Shown: in pieces, positions 51,455 to 60,152 of the stretch | Position numbering within the stretch: position 1 is the first letter of the stretch | Layout: each line of letters begins with the position of its first letter | Assembly (NCBI GenBank): GCA_965262785.1 | Contig: OZ253559.1 | Span: 3,844,001-3,908,000, forward strand | From: G965218495 sp965262785 | GTDB taxonomy: Bacteria; Bacteroidota; Rhodothermia; Rhodothermales; Bin80 | Length of the DNA stretch: 64,000 bases | Reading direction: 5' to 3' | Program-made: the position numbers and the translations under genes | The notes under the pieces: generated by a model | What the model was told of the DNA's origin: nothing | Database searches by the model: none | The model's input: only the letters and a program-made list of their open reading frames with translations

Positions 51455-52405
51455 ATGACAAGGCCCAGCGCGCCGGAGCTCGGACTGGTAGTTCCCGTCC
51501 ACAACGAGGAATCTGTGCTGCCACAACTCCTAGATACTCTTCGGCACCTAAACCTCGGCGTGCCACTCGCCGTCCTGTTCGTCGACGACGGGAGCACGGA
51601 TCGAACGCTTGCCATACTGCAAGAGGCTTGCAGCCAGGATGCGCGGATGGCATGTCTAAGCTTTTCACGCAACTTCGGACACCAGACCGCGGTTTCGGCT
51701 GGACTTCAGCAGGTGCGGGGAGACCTGGTTGCGGTCCTGGACGCCGACCTGCAAGATCCGCCGGATTTGCTTGGCAGCTTTATTGAGAAGTGGCGGGAAG
51801 GGTACGATGTGGTATACGGTATCCGAAGGAATCGTAAAGAGGCTTGGGCGCTACGAACTGCATTCTGGCTGTTTTATCGACTGCTTAGCAAGGTGGCCAC
51901 TATCAGCATTCCGCGCGATGCAGGCGACTTCGCGCTCATGGACAGGCGCGTGGTCGATGCCATCAACGCGATGCCTGAGCACAACCGATTTGTGCGCGGA
52001 CTTCGCAGCTGGACTGGCTTCAGCCAGATCGGGATCCCGTATGCACGCCCGGCACGAAAAGCGGGCAAATCCAGCTACAATACGAGGCGCCTTACTCGCT
52101 TGGCGCTGGACGGCCTGCTATCATTTTCGTCGGTTCCGCTACGCATCTCAAGCTGGTCCGGTGCCGCAGTCGCCCTTGTAGGATTCGCCTATCTGCTGTA
52201 TATAGTAGCCTTGTATGCACTGGGAGAAACGCTGCCACCTGGCTGGGCCTCACTTATCGTGATAGTGCTTTTCCTGGGCGGCATTCAACTAATGGTCCTT
52301 GGCATTATCGGAGAATACTTGAGCCGTATCTTTGATGAAGTCAAGCGCCGCCCACACTTCGTTGCGCAAGCCAAGCTTGGGTGGCTCGCCGACGCGGACG
52401 ACTAA
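51455..52405 (+). CDS. Glycosyltransferase family 2, membrane-anchored (DPM1/ArnC/GtrB-like)
   Basis: 316-residue GT2 enzyme, inner-membrane bound, expected to move a sugar from a nucleotide donor to polyprenyl phosphate or a similar lipid. The GT-A fold is visible: ELGLVVPVHNEESVLPQLL at the N-terminus, LFVDDGSTDRTL, NFGHQTAVSAGLQ, the DxD-type VLDADLQDPPD, and GDFALMDRRVVDAINAMPEHNR. Two C-terminal helices (~235-258 and ~267-292) end in GIIGEYLSRIFDEVKRRPHF, diagnostic of this subgroup. The donor sugar is unknown. It ends 25 bp before the convergent UDP-sugar dehydrogenase stop, with no terminator in between. Confidence 0.92.
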   Translation: MTRPSAPELGLVVPVHNEESVLPQLLDTLRHLNLGVPLAVLFVDDGSTDRTLAILQEACSQDARMACLSFSRNFGHQTAVSAGLQQVRGDLVAVLDADLQDPPDLLGSFIEKWREGYDVVYGIRRNRKEAWALRTAFWLFYRLLSKVATISIPRDAGDFALMDRRVVDAINAMPEHNRFVRGLRSWTGFSQIGIPYARPARKAGKSSYNTRRLTRLALDGLLSFSSVPLRISSWSGAAVALVGFAYLLYIVALYALGETLPPGWASLIVIVLFLGGIQLMVLGIIGEYLSRIFDEVKRRPHFVAQAKLGWLADADD

Positions 52406-52430
52406 GCAGCCTGCCGCCACCTCTCACTGC

Positions 52431-53759
52431 CTACGCAACTTGCGGATCCGTTCCCTGCTGCAAAGACATGGCGGCCGGCCTCAGTGTGGCCCGCGTGTCC
52501 ACAACGAGCCGCGCCTCCCGATGAATCGCCTCCCAGTCGTAGCCGGAATGGTCTGCCGTAATCAGAACGCAGTCGGCGCCGGAAATGGCCGCTGCGAGGT
52601 CATCCGCGGATACCAGCGTACAACCTTCATGCGTGAAGGAGGGGACGTGCCAATCGTGATACGTGATGTTCGCACCCTTCTCGCTTAGCAGCGAGATGAT
52701 GTCAAGTGCCGGCGCCTCACGCAGATCACTTACATCACGCTTGTACGCGACGCCAATAACCAGAATGGCACTACCCTGGATGGCCTTACCGGCATCATTG
52801 AGTGCGTCCTGAACTTTGCGTACCCAGTACCATGGCATACTCCGGTTAACGTCGGAAGCAAGCTCAATGAACCGGGCTGTATAGCCCAACGTGCGCATCT
52901 TCCAGGACAGGTATTGGGGGTCCACCGGAATGCAATGCCCACCGAGCCCCGGACCCGGCAAGAATTTCATAAATCCAAACGGTTTGGTAGCCGCGGCTTC
53001 AATGACCTCCCAGGCATCCAGGCCAAGCTTGTCACAGATGAGTAGCACCTCGTTGGCCAAGCCAATGTTGACCGCACGAAACGTGTTCTCCAGCAGCTTG
53101 GTCATTTCAGCTGCCTCGGGCGAAGAGACCGGCACAATGCAATCGATGACCGCGCCATAGAGTGCGGTCGCCACCTCGAGACAGGCAGGCGTCATGCCGC
53201 CCATGACCTTGGGCGTGTTTTTCGTTGTCCAGTCTTTGCGCCCCGGATCTACGCGCTCGGGCGAAAAGCACAAGAAGAAGTCCTTCCCTACTGTCAATCC
53301 GCCCGCCGCTTGCGCACAACGAGGAAGGATGATTTCGCTAGTAGTACCAGGAAACGTGGTGCTCTCCAGCGCCACCAACATCCCCGGATGCAGGTACCGC
53401 GCAATTGTGTCCGCGGCGCGTACTATATACGAAATGTCCGGGGCTCGCGTCTTCCCAAGCGGGGTGGGAACGCAGATACTAATCACATCGCAGTGCTTCA
53501 GCGCTGTGTAGTTTGTGGTCGCGTGCAGCATGCCGGCATCAACGAGACTTGCCACTCGTGCTGCAGGAACATCTCCGACGTACGAAGCCCCCGCGTTAAT
53601 CTGGCGTACTTTGAGCTCATCAATTTCGATTCCGGTGACGCGAAACCCGGCCTCTCCAAACGCTACCGCCAGCGGCAGCCCGACATATCCCAGCCCGACT
53701 ATGGCAACACGGACCTCGCGGCCCGCGATCTTGTCCAACAGTTGTTGCTGCGCTGTCAC
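52431..53759 (-). CDS. Nucleotide sugar dehydrogenase, UDP-N-acetylglucosamine 6-dehydrogenase-like (WbpA-type)
   Basis: 442-residue NAD-dependent dehydrogenase that oxidises C6 of a UDP-hexosamine to a uronate in two steps. The Rossmann motif VAIVGLGYVGLPLAVAFGEA is followed by ISICVPTPLGKTRAPDISYI, STTFPGTTSE, FSPERVDPGR and the catalytic cysteine in GPGLGGHCIPVDPQYL. The PTPL and SPERVDPG forms are those of UDP-GlcNAc/ManNAc dehydrogenases rather than UDP-glucose dehydrogenase. Product UDP-GlcNAcA would feed the oxidoreductase/aminotransferase/acetyltransferase set encoded on the plus strand 3-7 kb away. It is the last gene of a four-gene minus-strand operon, 15 bp after the sulfurylase/kinase gene. 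Confidence 0.88.
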   Translation of the reverse strand: MTAQQQLLDKIAGREVRVAIVGLGYVGLPLAVAFGEAGFRVTGIEIDELKVRQINAGASYVGDVPAARVASLVDAGMLHATTNYTALKHCDVISICVPTPLGKTRAPDISYIVRAADTIARYLHPGMLVALESTTFPGTTSEIILPRCAQAAGGLTVGKDFFLCFSPERVDPGRKDWTTKNTPKVMGGMTPACLEVATALYGAVIDCIVPVSSPEAAEMTKLLENTFRAVNIGLANEVLLICDKLGLDAWEVIEAAATKPFGFMKFLPGPGLGGHCIPVDPQYLSWKMRTLGYTARFIELASDVNRSMPWYWVRKVQDALNDAGKAIQGSAILVIGVAYKRDVSDLREAPALDIISLLSEKGANITYHDWHVPSFTHEGCTLVSADDLAAAISGADCVLITADHSGYDWEAIHREARLVVDTRATLRPAAMSLQQGTDPQVA

Positions 53760-53774
53760 GACCTTGATGTCTCT

Positions 53775-55511
53775 CTACCGTACTTTCTGTGCTGTCGTCA
53801 GGAATCCTGATTCTACCAGGCGGCTGATGACTTTATCCGTGCTTTCGCGGATGGTTTCGCGGTCGGTATTGCAGACCACCTCTGCATTCTCCGGTGCCTC
53901 ATAAGGATCATCGATACCTGTAAACCCTTTGATGATGCCCGCACGCGCCTTGGCGTACAGTCCTTTCACGTCACGTGCCTCGCACACCTCAAGCGGCGCG
54001 TTGACGAATATTTCGATGTAGCCGCCTCCGCGGCTAATCCGGCGACGGTTTACGGCACGATCGGACCTGTACGGCGCAATCGGAGCGCAAATCACAATGC
54101 CGCGATGTTTGACGACCTCCGAAGCCACATACCCGATGCGCTGCACATTCGTTGAGCGGTCCGCCTTGGAAAAACCCAGGCCCTTGCTTAGATGAGTCCG
54201 CACCACGTCACCGTCCAGAAGCGTCACAGGACGGGTAGTGATTTCTAAGAGTCTGGACTGCAGCGCATTAGCAATGGTGGATTTGCCGGAACCGGACAGG
54301 CCTGTAAGAAAGATGGCAAAGCCCTGTCCGCTACGTGGTGGATGCGTATTGTGCAGCTCCGCAATGACATCCGCATAAGAAAACCACTCAGGAATCTCTT
54401 CACCGCCTGCCAGACGGCGGCGTAGCTCTGTACCGGAGATACTTAGCATCTCTTCGTCAGGCTGGACCTCGTCTATGGATTTGTACGCACCCTCCGCAGG
54501 CACATACACCATAAGCCGGAACGGCACGATCTCGATTCCCGCCTCGCGGCTATGCCTGGTAACGAGGTCCATGGCTTCATAGGGCCCGTAAAAAGGCTCC
54601 CCTTTGGCATCCTTGCCGGGCCCCGCATGGTCGCGCCCTACCACCAAGTGCGTACATCCGTAGTTCTTTCGGATAATGGCATGCCAGAGCGCCTCCCGTG
54701 GGCCGCCCATGCGCATGGCCAACGGCAAGAGACTAAGAGCTACCGCGTTACTGGGATAGTACTTCAGCAGTCGCTTGTAGCTACGCACGCGTGTGAAGTG
54801 GTCAACATCGCCCGGCTTGGTCATGCCGACTACCGGGTGAATCAGAAGCTGTCCGCCAATTTCGCTGGCAGCCCGGTCGGTTAGCTCCTTGTGCGCACGA
54901 TGCATCGGGTTACGCGTCTGAAACGCAACGATGCGCTCCCAGCGGTGCTCCCGAAAATACGCCCGCAGCTGCGCCGGCGTCTTGCGCAAATCGAGAAAGT
55001 CGTAGTGTTCCGGCAGTTGAATCCCTTCAAGAGTGCCGCCCAGGTAGTGCTCGCCCGCCTGATTGAACAGGTAGCCCACTGCAGGATGATCCATATCCGT
55101 CGTGCCAAAGACAGCGTCGGCTTCACGAATCTTGTCGGGTTTCCAAAGATCCCCTACCCGCAGGATCGCGAGCAGCAACCCTGTTTGGCCGCGCAGTGCC
55201 ACTTGGTCATGCCCCTCGATCCGCTCAACGTCGGCCTGCGTGATGTCGAGTGTGATAGGTATAGGCCACAACGTTCCGTCTGCCAGATGCATTGTATCTA
55301 CTACACTATCGTAGTCAAGACGATTCAAGAAGCCGGTCAGCGGTGAAAACCCACCGTTGAGCAGCAATTCAAGGTCGCAAATCTGGCGCGGCGAAAGCGT
55401 AATCGACGGGTGATGCACTGCGGCCTTAAACAACTCCACACCACGCCTGTAGTCAACCAAGAGCTGACAAAGGTGTCCACCATGCGGCGGATTCAGTCGA
55501 GAAGGGCGCAT
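53775..55511 (-). CDS. Bifunctional ATP sulfurylase / APS kinase (PAPS synthase)
   Basis: Two-step sulfate activation in the cytoplasm: ATP + sulfate to APS, then APS + ATP to PAPS. The N-terminal ~380 residues are a homomeric-type ATP sulfurylase with FQTRNPMHRAHKEL (nucleotide-binding HxxH-type motif), VGMTKPGD and GRDHAGPGKDA. The C-terminal ~190 residues are an APS kinase with P-loop GLSGSGKSTIANAL, DGDVVRTHLSKGLGFS and FVNAPLEVCEARDVKGLYAKAR. The ATG at 55511 (MRPSRLNPPHGGHL) is chosen because the sulfurylase domain begins there; the longer frame adds an unsupported 21 residues. The gene lies between a SLC13-type permease and a UDP-hexosamine dehydrogenase, and no PAPS reductase is in the window, so PAPS for glycan sulfation is my inference; cysteine synthesis remains possible. 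Confidence 0.92.
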   Translation of the reverse strand: MRPSRLNPPHGGHLCQLLVDYRRGVELFKAAVHHPSITLSPRQICDLELLLNGGFSPLTGFLNRLDYDSVVDTMHLADGTLWPIPITLDITQADVERIEGHDQVALRGQTGLLLAILRVGDLWKPDKIREADAVFGTTDMDHPAVGYLFNQAGEHYLGGTLEGIQLPEHYDFLDLRKTPAQLRAYFREHRWERIVAFQTRNPMHRAHKELTDRAASEIGGQLLIHPVVGMTKPGDVDHFTRVRSYKRLLKYYPSNAVALSLLPLAMRMGGPREALWHAIIRKNYGCTHLVVGRDHAGPGKDAKGEPFYGPYEAMDLVTRHSREAGIEIVPFRLMVYVPAEGAYKSIDEVQPDEEMLSISGTELRRRLAGGEEIPEWFSYADVIAELHNTHPPRSGQGFAIFLTGLSGSGKSTIANALQSRLLEITTRPVTLLDGDVVRTHLSKGLGFSKADRSTNVQRIGYVASEVVKHRGIVICAPIAPYRSDRAVNRRRISRGGGYIEIFVNAPLEVCEARDVKGLYAKARAGIIKGFTGIDDPYEAPENAEVVCNTDRETIRESTDKVISRLVESGFLTTAQKVR

Positions 55512-55614
55512 GGTATGGATCCGGCAGTGTTTAGCGGCGTGGCACGCTGGCAAGTCGGCACGACGGTGCCGCAAGGTAAGAATCTGCTAATATGCCTTTG
55601 AAGACATTAGGTGC

Positions 55615-57372
55615 CTAAACCCATTTGAAGAGTATCACAATAATGGCGCCCGTCATCACGAGCAGGCTAACCGGCAGCCCGACCCGGAGGTAATCTCTGA
55701 CGCGATACTTACCGGCAGCCATCACCATGAGGTTCGTCTGGTAACCTACGGGGGTCATAAAGCTTGCCGCCGCCGCTACCGCGACGGTAAGGGCAAAAGC
55801 CTTGGGTTCGACACCAAGCTGCACGGCTATAGCCAAAGCCACAGGGAGCATTAGCACGGCTGCAGCTTTGTGCGTGATGAGTTCGGTCAAGAGGTTGGTG
55901 AACATATACAACGCCACCATCACAAAGACTACACCTAAGCCGGAGAGTCCCAGCAGCACATCGGCAACGCCATCCGTTAAGCCTGTCTTTGCCACGGCCT
56001 GCCCCAAACCCAACGCCGCCGCAATGAGCATCAGGACCTGCAGGTCCAGTGCACGCCGGGCCATGCGCATCGTCAGGCATCCCGACGCAATCATGGCCAG
56101 TGCCGCCGCGAAGGCGGCCGTAGCCAGTGGCACCAGACGGGTGCCGACAACGACTACCATTAGAGCCAAAATTGCGAGCGCGGTATAGGCCTCCCGCCGA
56201 TTGAATCGCTTGCCGGATTTTCCGCGTGCCGCTACATAGTAGAACTCAGCAGAGCTGGCATTCCACCGATCCGTGTACCCCTCTGCTGCACCAACCAGAA
56301 GCAGGTCCCCGGCTTTTATGGGCACGCGGTCCAGCGGCCCTTCAACGCGCTCGGTCTTGCGATTTACGGCCAACACTACCGCACCATAACGCTCACTAAA
56401 GTGCACCTCGCCCAACGTCTTCCCGACTAGGAACGAAGTATCGGACACTACGGCCTCGAAGAGCGGCAACGTCTTGCCAATTTGGACGGGTGCGCTGGGC
56501 TCCAGCCCCGGGCGTTCCAAGAGTTCCTCCAGCGCGGTAACATCCCCGCTAAAAGCAAGAACGTCCCCGTGCATAAGGCGTATCGAAGGCTCTGCTGCGA
56601 GCACAAAGTCGCCACGCCGCACATGCGCGAGCTTCGCATTACCGAAGCTCTGAAGGTCGGCTCGGGCCACGGTCTGTCCCGCCAGGAGGGCACGCTTGCC
56701 TACGCGCACCTCGAAAGTCCATTCCGTTAGCACCTGCCGCGCGCCGGTCTGGAGGATTCCGCGGGATGGCAAAAGGCGTACTCCAACAGTGGCCATAAAC
56801 GCCACCACAAGAACCAGGGCTGGCAGGCCGGTCCAGGCAAGGTCGAAAAGACCGAGCGGCTCATACCCTTGCTGGGTCAGCAGCTCGGAAACAATAACGT
56901 TGGTAGAAGTCCCTACCAAAGTTACCATCCCGCCGGCAATGGCTGCGTACGACAACGGAATCAACAACTTTGAAGGCGCGATGCCGCGACGCACAGCCCA
57001 TTTTTGTACGGGCTGCGTAAGCATAGCGACGATGGGAGTATTGTTGATAAAGGCCGACAAGCCAGCCACTGGGAGCATAAAGCGCGGCAACAGACGCGAA
57101 AGGCTGTCAGCCTTCCCAAAGAGCAGACGATCAAAGACGCGCAGGACGCCGGACTGCTCAATGCCTGCTGCTACCACAAACAAGGCCCCTACGGTGATTA
57201 CAGCCGTGCTGGCAAATCCTGCAAATGCCTCCTGCGGCGCGATAACGCCCGCTAAGAGCAGCACGCCCAAACCACTCAGGAAGATGAGGTCTGGCCGAGC
57301 CAAATCCCGCACCAGGGCCACGGCGATCGCGGCGACCGTTGCGAACGTTATCCAGGAGTGGAGATCCATCAA
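55615..57372 (-). CDS. SLC13-family permease with internal TrkA-C (RCK) domains, possible sulfate transporter
   Basis: 585-residue inner-membrane transporter. The two membrane halves (~10 helices in all) flank a soluble central region (~205-375) containing two RCK_C-like regulatory domains (LLAGQTVARADLQSF, LVGKTLGEVHF, and IKAGDLLLVGA). The first half has SAFINNTPIVAMLTQ and GGMVTLVGTSTNVIVSEL, the second has LITHKAAAVLMLPVALAIA and SFMTPVGYQTNLMVMAAG; these are the paired substrate/Na+-site motifs of the DASS/SLC13 family. Such RCK-containing members are often sulfate or other anion permeases. Its position, start overlapping the end of ugd by 4 bp (ATGA) and 103 bp before the PAPS synthase gene, supports sulfate as substrate (inference). 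Confidence 0.9.
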   Translation of the reverse strand: MMDLHSWITFATVAAIAVALVRDLARPDLIFLSGLGVLLLAGVIAPQEAFAGFASTAVITVGALFVVAAGIEQSGVLRVFDRLLFGKADSLSRLLPRFMLPVAGLSAFINNTPIVAMLTQPVQKWAVRRGIAPSKLLIPLSYAAIAGGMVTLVGTSTNVIVSELLTQQGYEPLGLFDLAWTGLPALVLVVAFMATVGVRLLPSRGILQTGARQVLTEWTFEVRVGKRALLAGQTVARADLQSFGNAKLAHVRRGDFVLAAEPSIRLMHGDVLAFSGDVTALEELLERPGLEPSAPVQIGKTLPLFEAVVSDTSFLVGKTLGEVHFSERYGAVVLAVNRKTERVEGPLDRVPIKAGDLLLVGAAEGYTDRWNASSAEFYYVAARGKSGKRFNRREAYTALAILALMVVVVGTRLVPLATAAFAAALAMIASGCLTMRMARRALDLQVLMLIAAALGLGQAVAKTGLTDGVADVLLGLSGLGVVFVMVALYMFTNLLTELITHKAAAVLMLPVALAIAVQLGVEPKAFALTVAVAAAASFMTPVGYQTNLMVMAAGKYRVRDYLRVGLPVSLLVMTGAIIVILFKWV

Positions 57373-58715
57373 CGACCCTGGGCCGGGCCGGGCTCTACGT
57401 ATGGACGACCCATGCTGTAGTAGTCGAAGCCCTGATCCGCCATTCGGTGGACATTGTACACGTTGCGCCCGTCGAAAATAGCCAAATTGCGCAGTAGCCT
57501 TTTGACCGTCTCAAAGTTTGGCCGTCGAAACTCGGGCCACTCGGTACAGATCACGAGCGCATCCGCGCCCTCCAACGCAGCAAACGCATTCTTGGCGTAG
57601 GCTATGGTATCGCCCAAAACCTTCCGAGTCGTTTCCATGGCCTCGGGGTCATACCCCTGGATACGTGCCCCGCGAGCCAACAGTGCACGAATCAGCTGGT
57701 GGGCCGGCGCCTTGCGCACATCATCTGTGTTGGGCTTAAAGGCCAACCCCCAGACGGCGAAGACCAAGCCTTCAACCGAGCCACCAAAGTGGCTCAGGAT
57801 ATGCCCCAGCAGGACTTTGTACTGCCCGTGGTTCACGTTCAAGACCGCGGATAGAATCCTGAATTCGTAGTCATGGCTCCTCGAGGTTTGCAGCAGCGCC
57901 TGCACATCTTTGGGAAAGCAGCTGCCACCAAACCCAATTCCGGCGTATAGAAAATGCTTCCCGATACGCTCGTCACTCCCAATACCCATGCGAATGTTGT
58001 CTACGTCTGCTCCAACGCGGTCGCACAGGTTGGCGATTTCGTTCATAAAGCTAATCCGCGTGGCCAGGAACGCGTTGGCTGCGTACTTGGTCAATTCAGC
58101 GCTGCGGGTATCCATCACGTAGATCGGGTTTCCCTGCCGCACAAATGGCTCGTAGAGGCGGCGCATAGTTTTCGCTGCGCGGTCACTGCTCACGCCCAGG
58201 ATGATGCGGGCAGGCTTCATGAAGTCATCCACCGCCGCGCCTTCCCGCAAGAATTCCGGGTTGGAAACCACATCAAAGTCACTCGCCCCTGTCCTTGCCA
58301 TCAGCGCCGCAACCTCTTCTGCGGTCCCAACCGGAACCGTACTCTTGTTAACAATGATTTTGTAGCCTGGCGCCGCCTGGGTGGTCAGAAACCGTGCGAT
58401 ATCGTGCGCCACCTGGAGGACATAGGTCAGGTCTGCCTCGCCTCCCGCACCTGGGGGCGTAGGAAGTGCAAGAAAGAGGATCTCGCCGTGGACCAGTGCC
58501 GCCTGCAGATCGGTGGTAAACTGCAACCGTTCCACGCGCAGGCTGCGACGAAGCAAGACTTCAAGGTCGGGCTCATAGATGGGCAAAACTCCCCGGCGCA
58601 GTGACGCTACCTTAGCTGCGTCAATATCCACGCAGATGACCTCGTTACCCATCTCCGCAAAGCATGTCCCCGTGACAAGGCCTACATAACCGGTGCCTAT
58701 GATGGAAATTCTCAT
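57369..58715 (-). CDS. ugd: UDP-glucose 6-dehydrogenase
   Basis: 448-residue NAD-dependent enzyme that makes UDP-glucuronate, a precursor of acidic surface polysaccharides. Diagnostic blocks: ISIIGTGYVGLVTGTCFAEMG, VDIDAAKVASLRRG, PIYEPDLEVLL, FLALPTPPGAGGEADLTYV, VNKSTVPVGTAEEV, SNPEFLREGAAVDDFM and the catalytic cysteine in GIGFGGSCFPKDVQAL. These are the UDP-glucose dehydrogenase versions of the motifs, distinct from the UDP-hexosamine dehydrogenase at the other end of this operon. Length is standard. It is the first gene of the minus-strand operon and shares a 152-bp divergent intergenic region with manC, which should contain both promoters; I could not pick out a clean box there. Confidence 0.94.
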   Translation of the reverse strand: MRISIIGTGYVGLVTGTCFAEMGNEVICVDIDAAKVASLRRGVLPIYEPDLEVLLRRSLRVERLQFTTDLQAALVHGEILFLALPTPPGAGGEADLTYVLQVAHDIARFLTTQAAPGYKIIVNKSTVPVGTAEEVAALMARTGASDFDVVSNPEFLREGAAVDDFMKPARIILGVSSDRAAKTMRRLYEPFVRQGNPIYVMDTRSAELTKYAANAFLATRISFMNEIANLCDRVGADVDNIRMGIGSDERIGKHFLYAGIGFGGSCFPKDVQALLQTSRSHDYEFRILSAVLNVNHGQYKVLLGHILSHFGGSVEGLVFAVWGLAFKPNTDDVRKAPAHQLIRALLARGARIQGYDPEAMETTRKVLGDTIAYAKNAFAALEGADALVICTEWPEFRRPNFETVKRLLRNLAIFDGRNVYNVHRMADQGFDYYSMGRPYVEPGPAQGR

Positions 58716-58867
58716 ATCGAAACAATCAAGGCTGTTAGCGTGGCGCTTTAACCACGAAGTGCGCCGATAGATTTACGGCCGGCCTCAGTTTTGGGCTTGG
58801 GCCTCTTCGGTATCCAATGCATGAGTTGGGCGTACAAGTTGCTTGGCGAAAGGGTTTCGATTAAGCA

Positions 58868-59926
58868 ATGACGTACAGCGTCCTTATGGCCGGTGGCATT
58901 GGTAGCCGGTTTTGGCCACGCAGTCGCGAGGCCTACCCGAAGCAGTTTCTAAGTGTCTTTGGCGAATCCACCTTGCTACAGCAAACGCTGGCGCGAATCC
59001 GGCCGCTGGTTCCCGCTGATCGGAGCTACGTCGTTACACATGAACGCTACACAGACCTAACCCGTCAACAGCTTCCCGATGCTCACATTCTGGCCGAGCC
59101 TATAAGCCGCAACACCGCGCCGTGCATAGCATATGCGGCGATTGCGTTACATGCTTTGGACAAGGACGCCACCATGGTGGTGCTTCCGGCCGATCATCAG
59201 ATCAGGAACGAGAAAGAATTCCGGAACGTGTTGCAGGTAGCCATTCAGGCCGCGCAGACGCCAGGAACCCTCATCACCATCGGCATCAAGCCAACGTACG
59301 CCGCCACCGGCTACGGATACATACAGTTTGACGGCTCTACGGACGGGCCACTGCGCGCCTACCCGGTACGAACGTTCGCAGAAAAGCCCAATCTGGCAAC
59401 GGCGGAGCGTTTTCTGGATTCGGGCGACTTCCTGTGGAATAGTGGCATCTTTATCTGGCGCGCCGACGCGATTCTTGCTCAGATGAAAGAACACCTTCCC
59501 GCAACCTATGATGCCTTTGAGCGGGCCGCCAGAGCACTCGGCACACCACGCGAAGCGGAAGCCATACGGGACGCGTACCACAGGAGTGCGCGCATTTCGG
59601 TGGACTACGGAGTCATGGAACGGGCCAGGAACGTGCAGGTCGTTCCAGGATCTTTTGGGTGGAGCGACATTGGAGACTGGCGTGCGGTTTATGATTTGAG
59701 CCGGAAAAACAGCCACGGGAACGTCTTGGAAAACCGTGTCATCGTCCATGATGCCAGCCGTTGTATGGTACGCGCCGGCTCAAGGCTGATTGTATTGGTA
59801 GGGATTCACGACGCGCTGGTCGTTGACGCCGATGACGCGCTCCTGATCTGCCACCGCGAAAGCGCGCAGCAGGTCAAAAACGTTGTCGAATACCTGCATG
59901 CGCATCGGCTTTCCGAGTTCCTATGA
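58868..59926 (+). CDS. manC: Mannose-1-phosphate guanylyltransferase
   Basis: 352-residue cytoplasmic enzyme that makes GDP-mannose from mannose-1-phosphate and GTP, feeding mannose, fucose or rhamnose units of surface glycans. The N-terminal signature SVLMAGGIGSRFWPRSR is followed by YPKQFLSVFGESTLLQQT. Other family blocks are EPISRNTAPCIAYAA, VVLPADHQI, FAEKPN and NSGIFIWRADAIL, with VDYGVMERA and FGWSDIGDWRA near the end. There is no C-terminal phosphomannose isomerase domain; the protein is about 350 residues, the one-domain form. Divergent from ugd, so probably co-regulated with the polysaccharide operon. Confidence 0.94.
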   Translation: MTYSVLMAGGIGSRFWPRSREAYPKQFLSVFGESTLLQQTLARIRPLVPADRSYVVTHERYTDLTRQQLPDAHILAEPISRNTAPCIAYAAIALHALDKDATMVVLPADHQIRNEKEFRNVLQVAIQAAQTPGTLITIGIKPTYAATGYGYIQFDGSTDGPLRAYPVRTFAEKPNLATAERFLDSGDFLWNSGIFIWRADAILAQMKEHLPATYDAFERAARALGTPREAEAIRDAYHRSARISVDYGVMERARNVQVVPGSFGWSDIGDWRAVYDLSRKNSHGNVLENRVIVHDASRCMVRAGSRLIVLVGIHDALVVDADDALLICHRESAQQVKNVVEYLHAHRLSEFL

Positions 59927-60152
59927 CCGGTATTCTTGAGCCTTTCACATTCGCCGCCAAGAAAACCGGTTGTCCGCGTCGTAGCCTAACGCAAAAGCCA
60001 ACGATTCAGACCTGTCCTTTCCGCCCGTCCCATTTGCCCCGGATCCGCAACAACTACGCGGCATTGTTCAAGACTGTTAGCAACTCCCGCATGTGGCGTC
60101 GCCTACCCTTTCAGCTGTAGGAGCGCCTTGCCCCTTAACTGAACCCTGTAGC

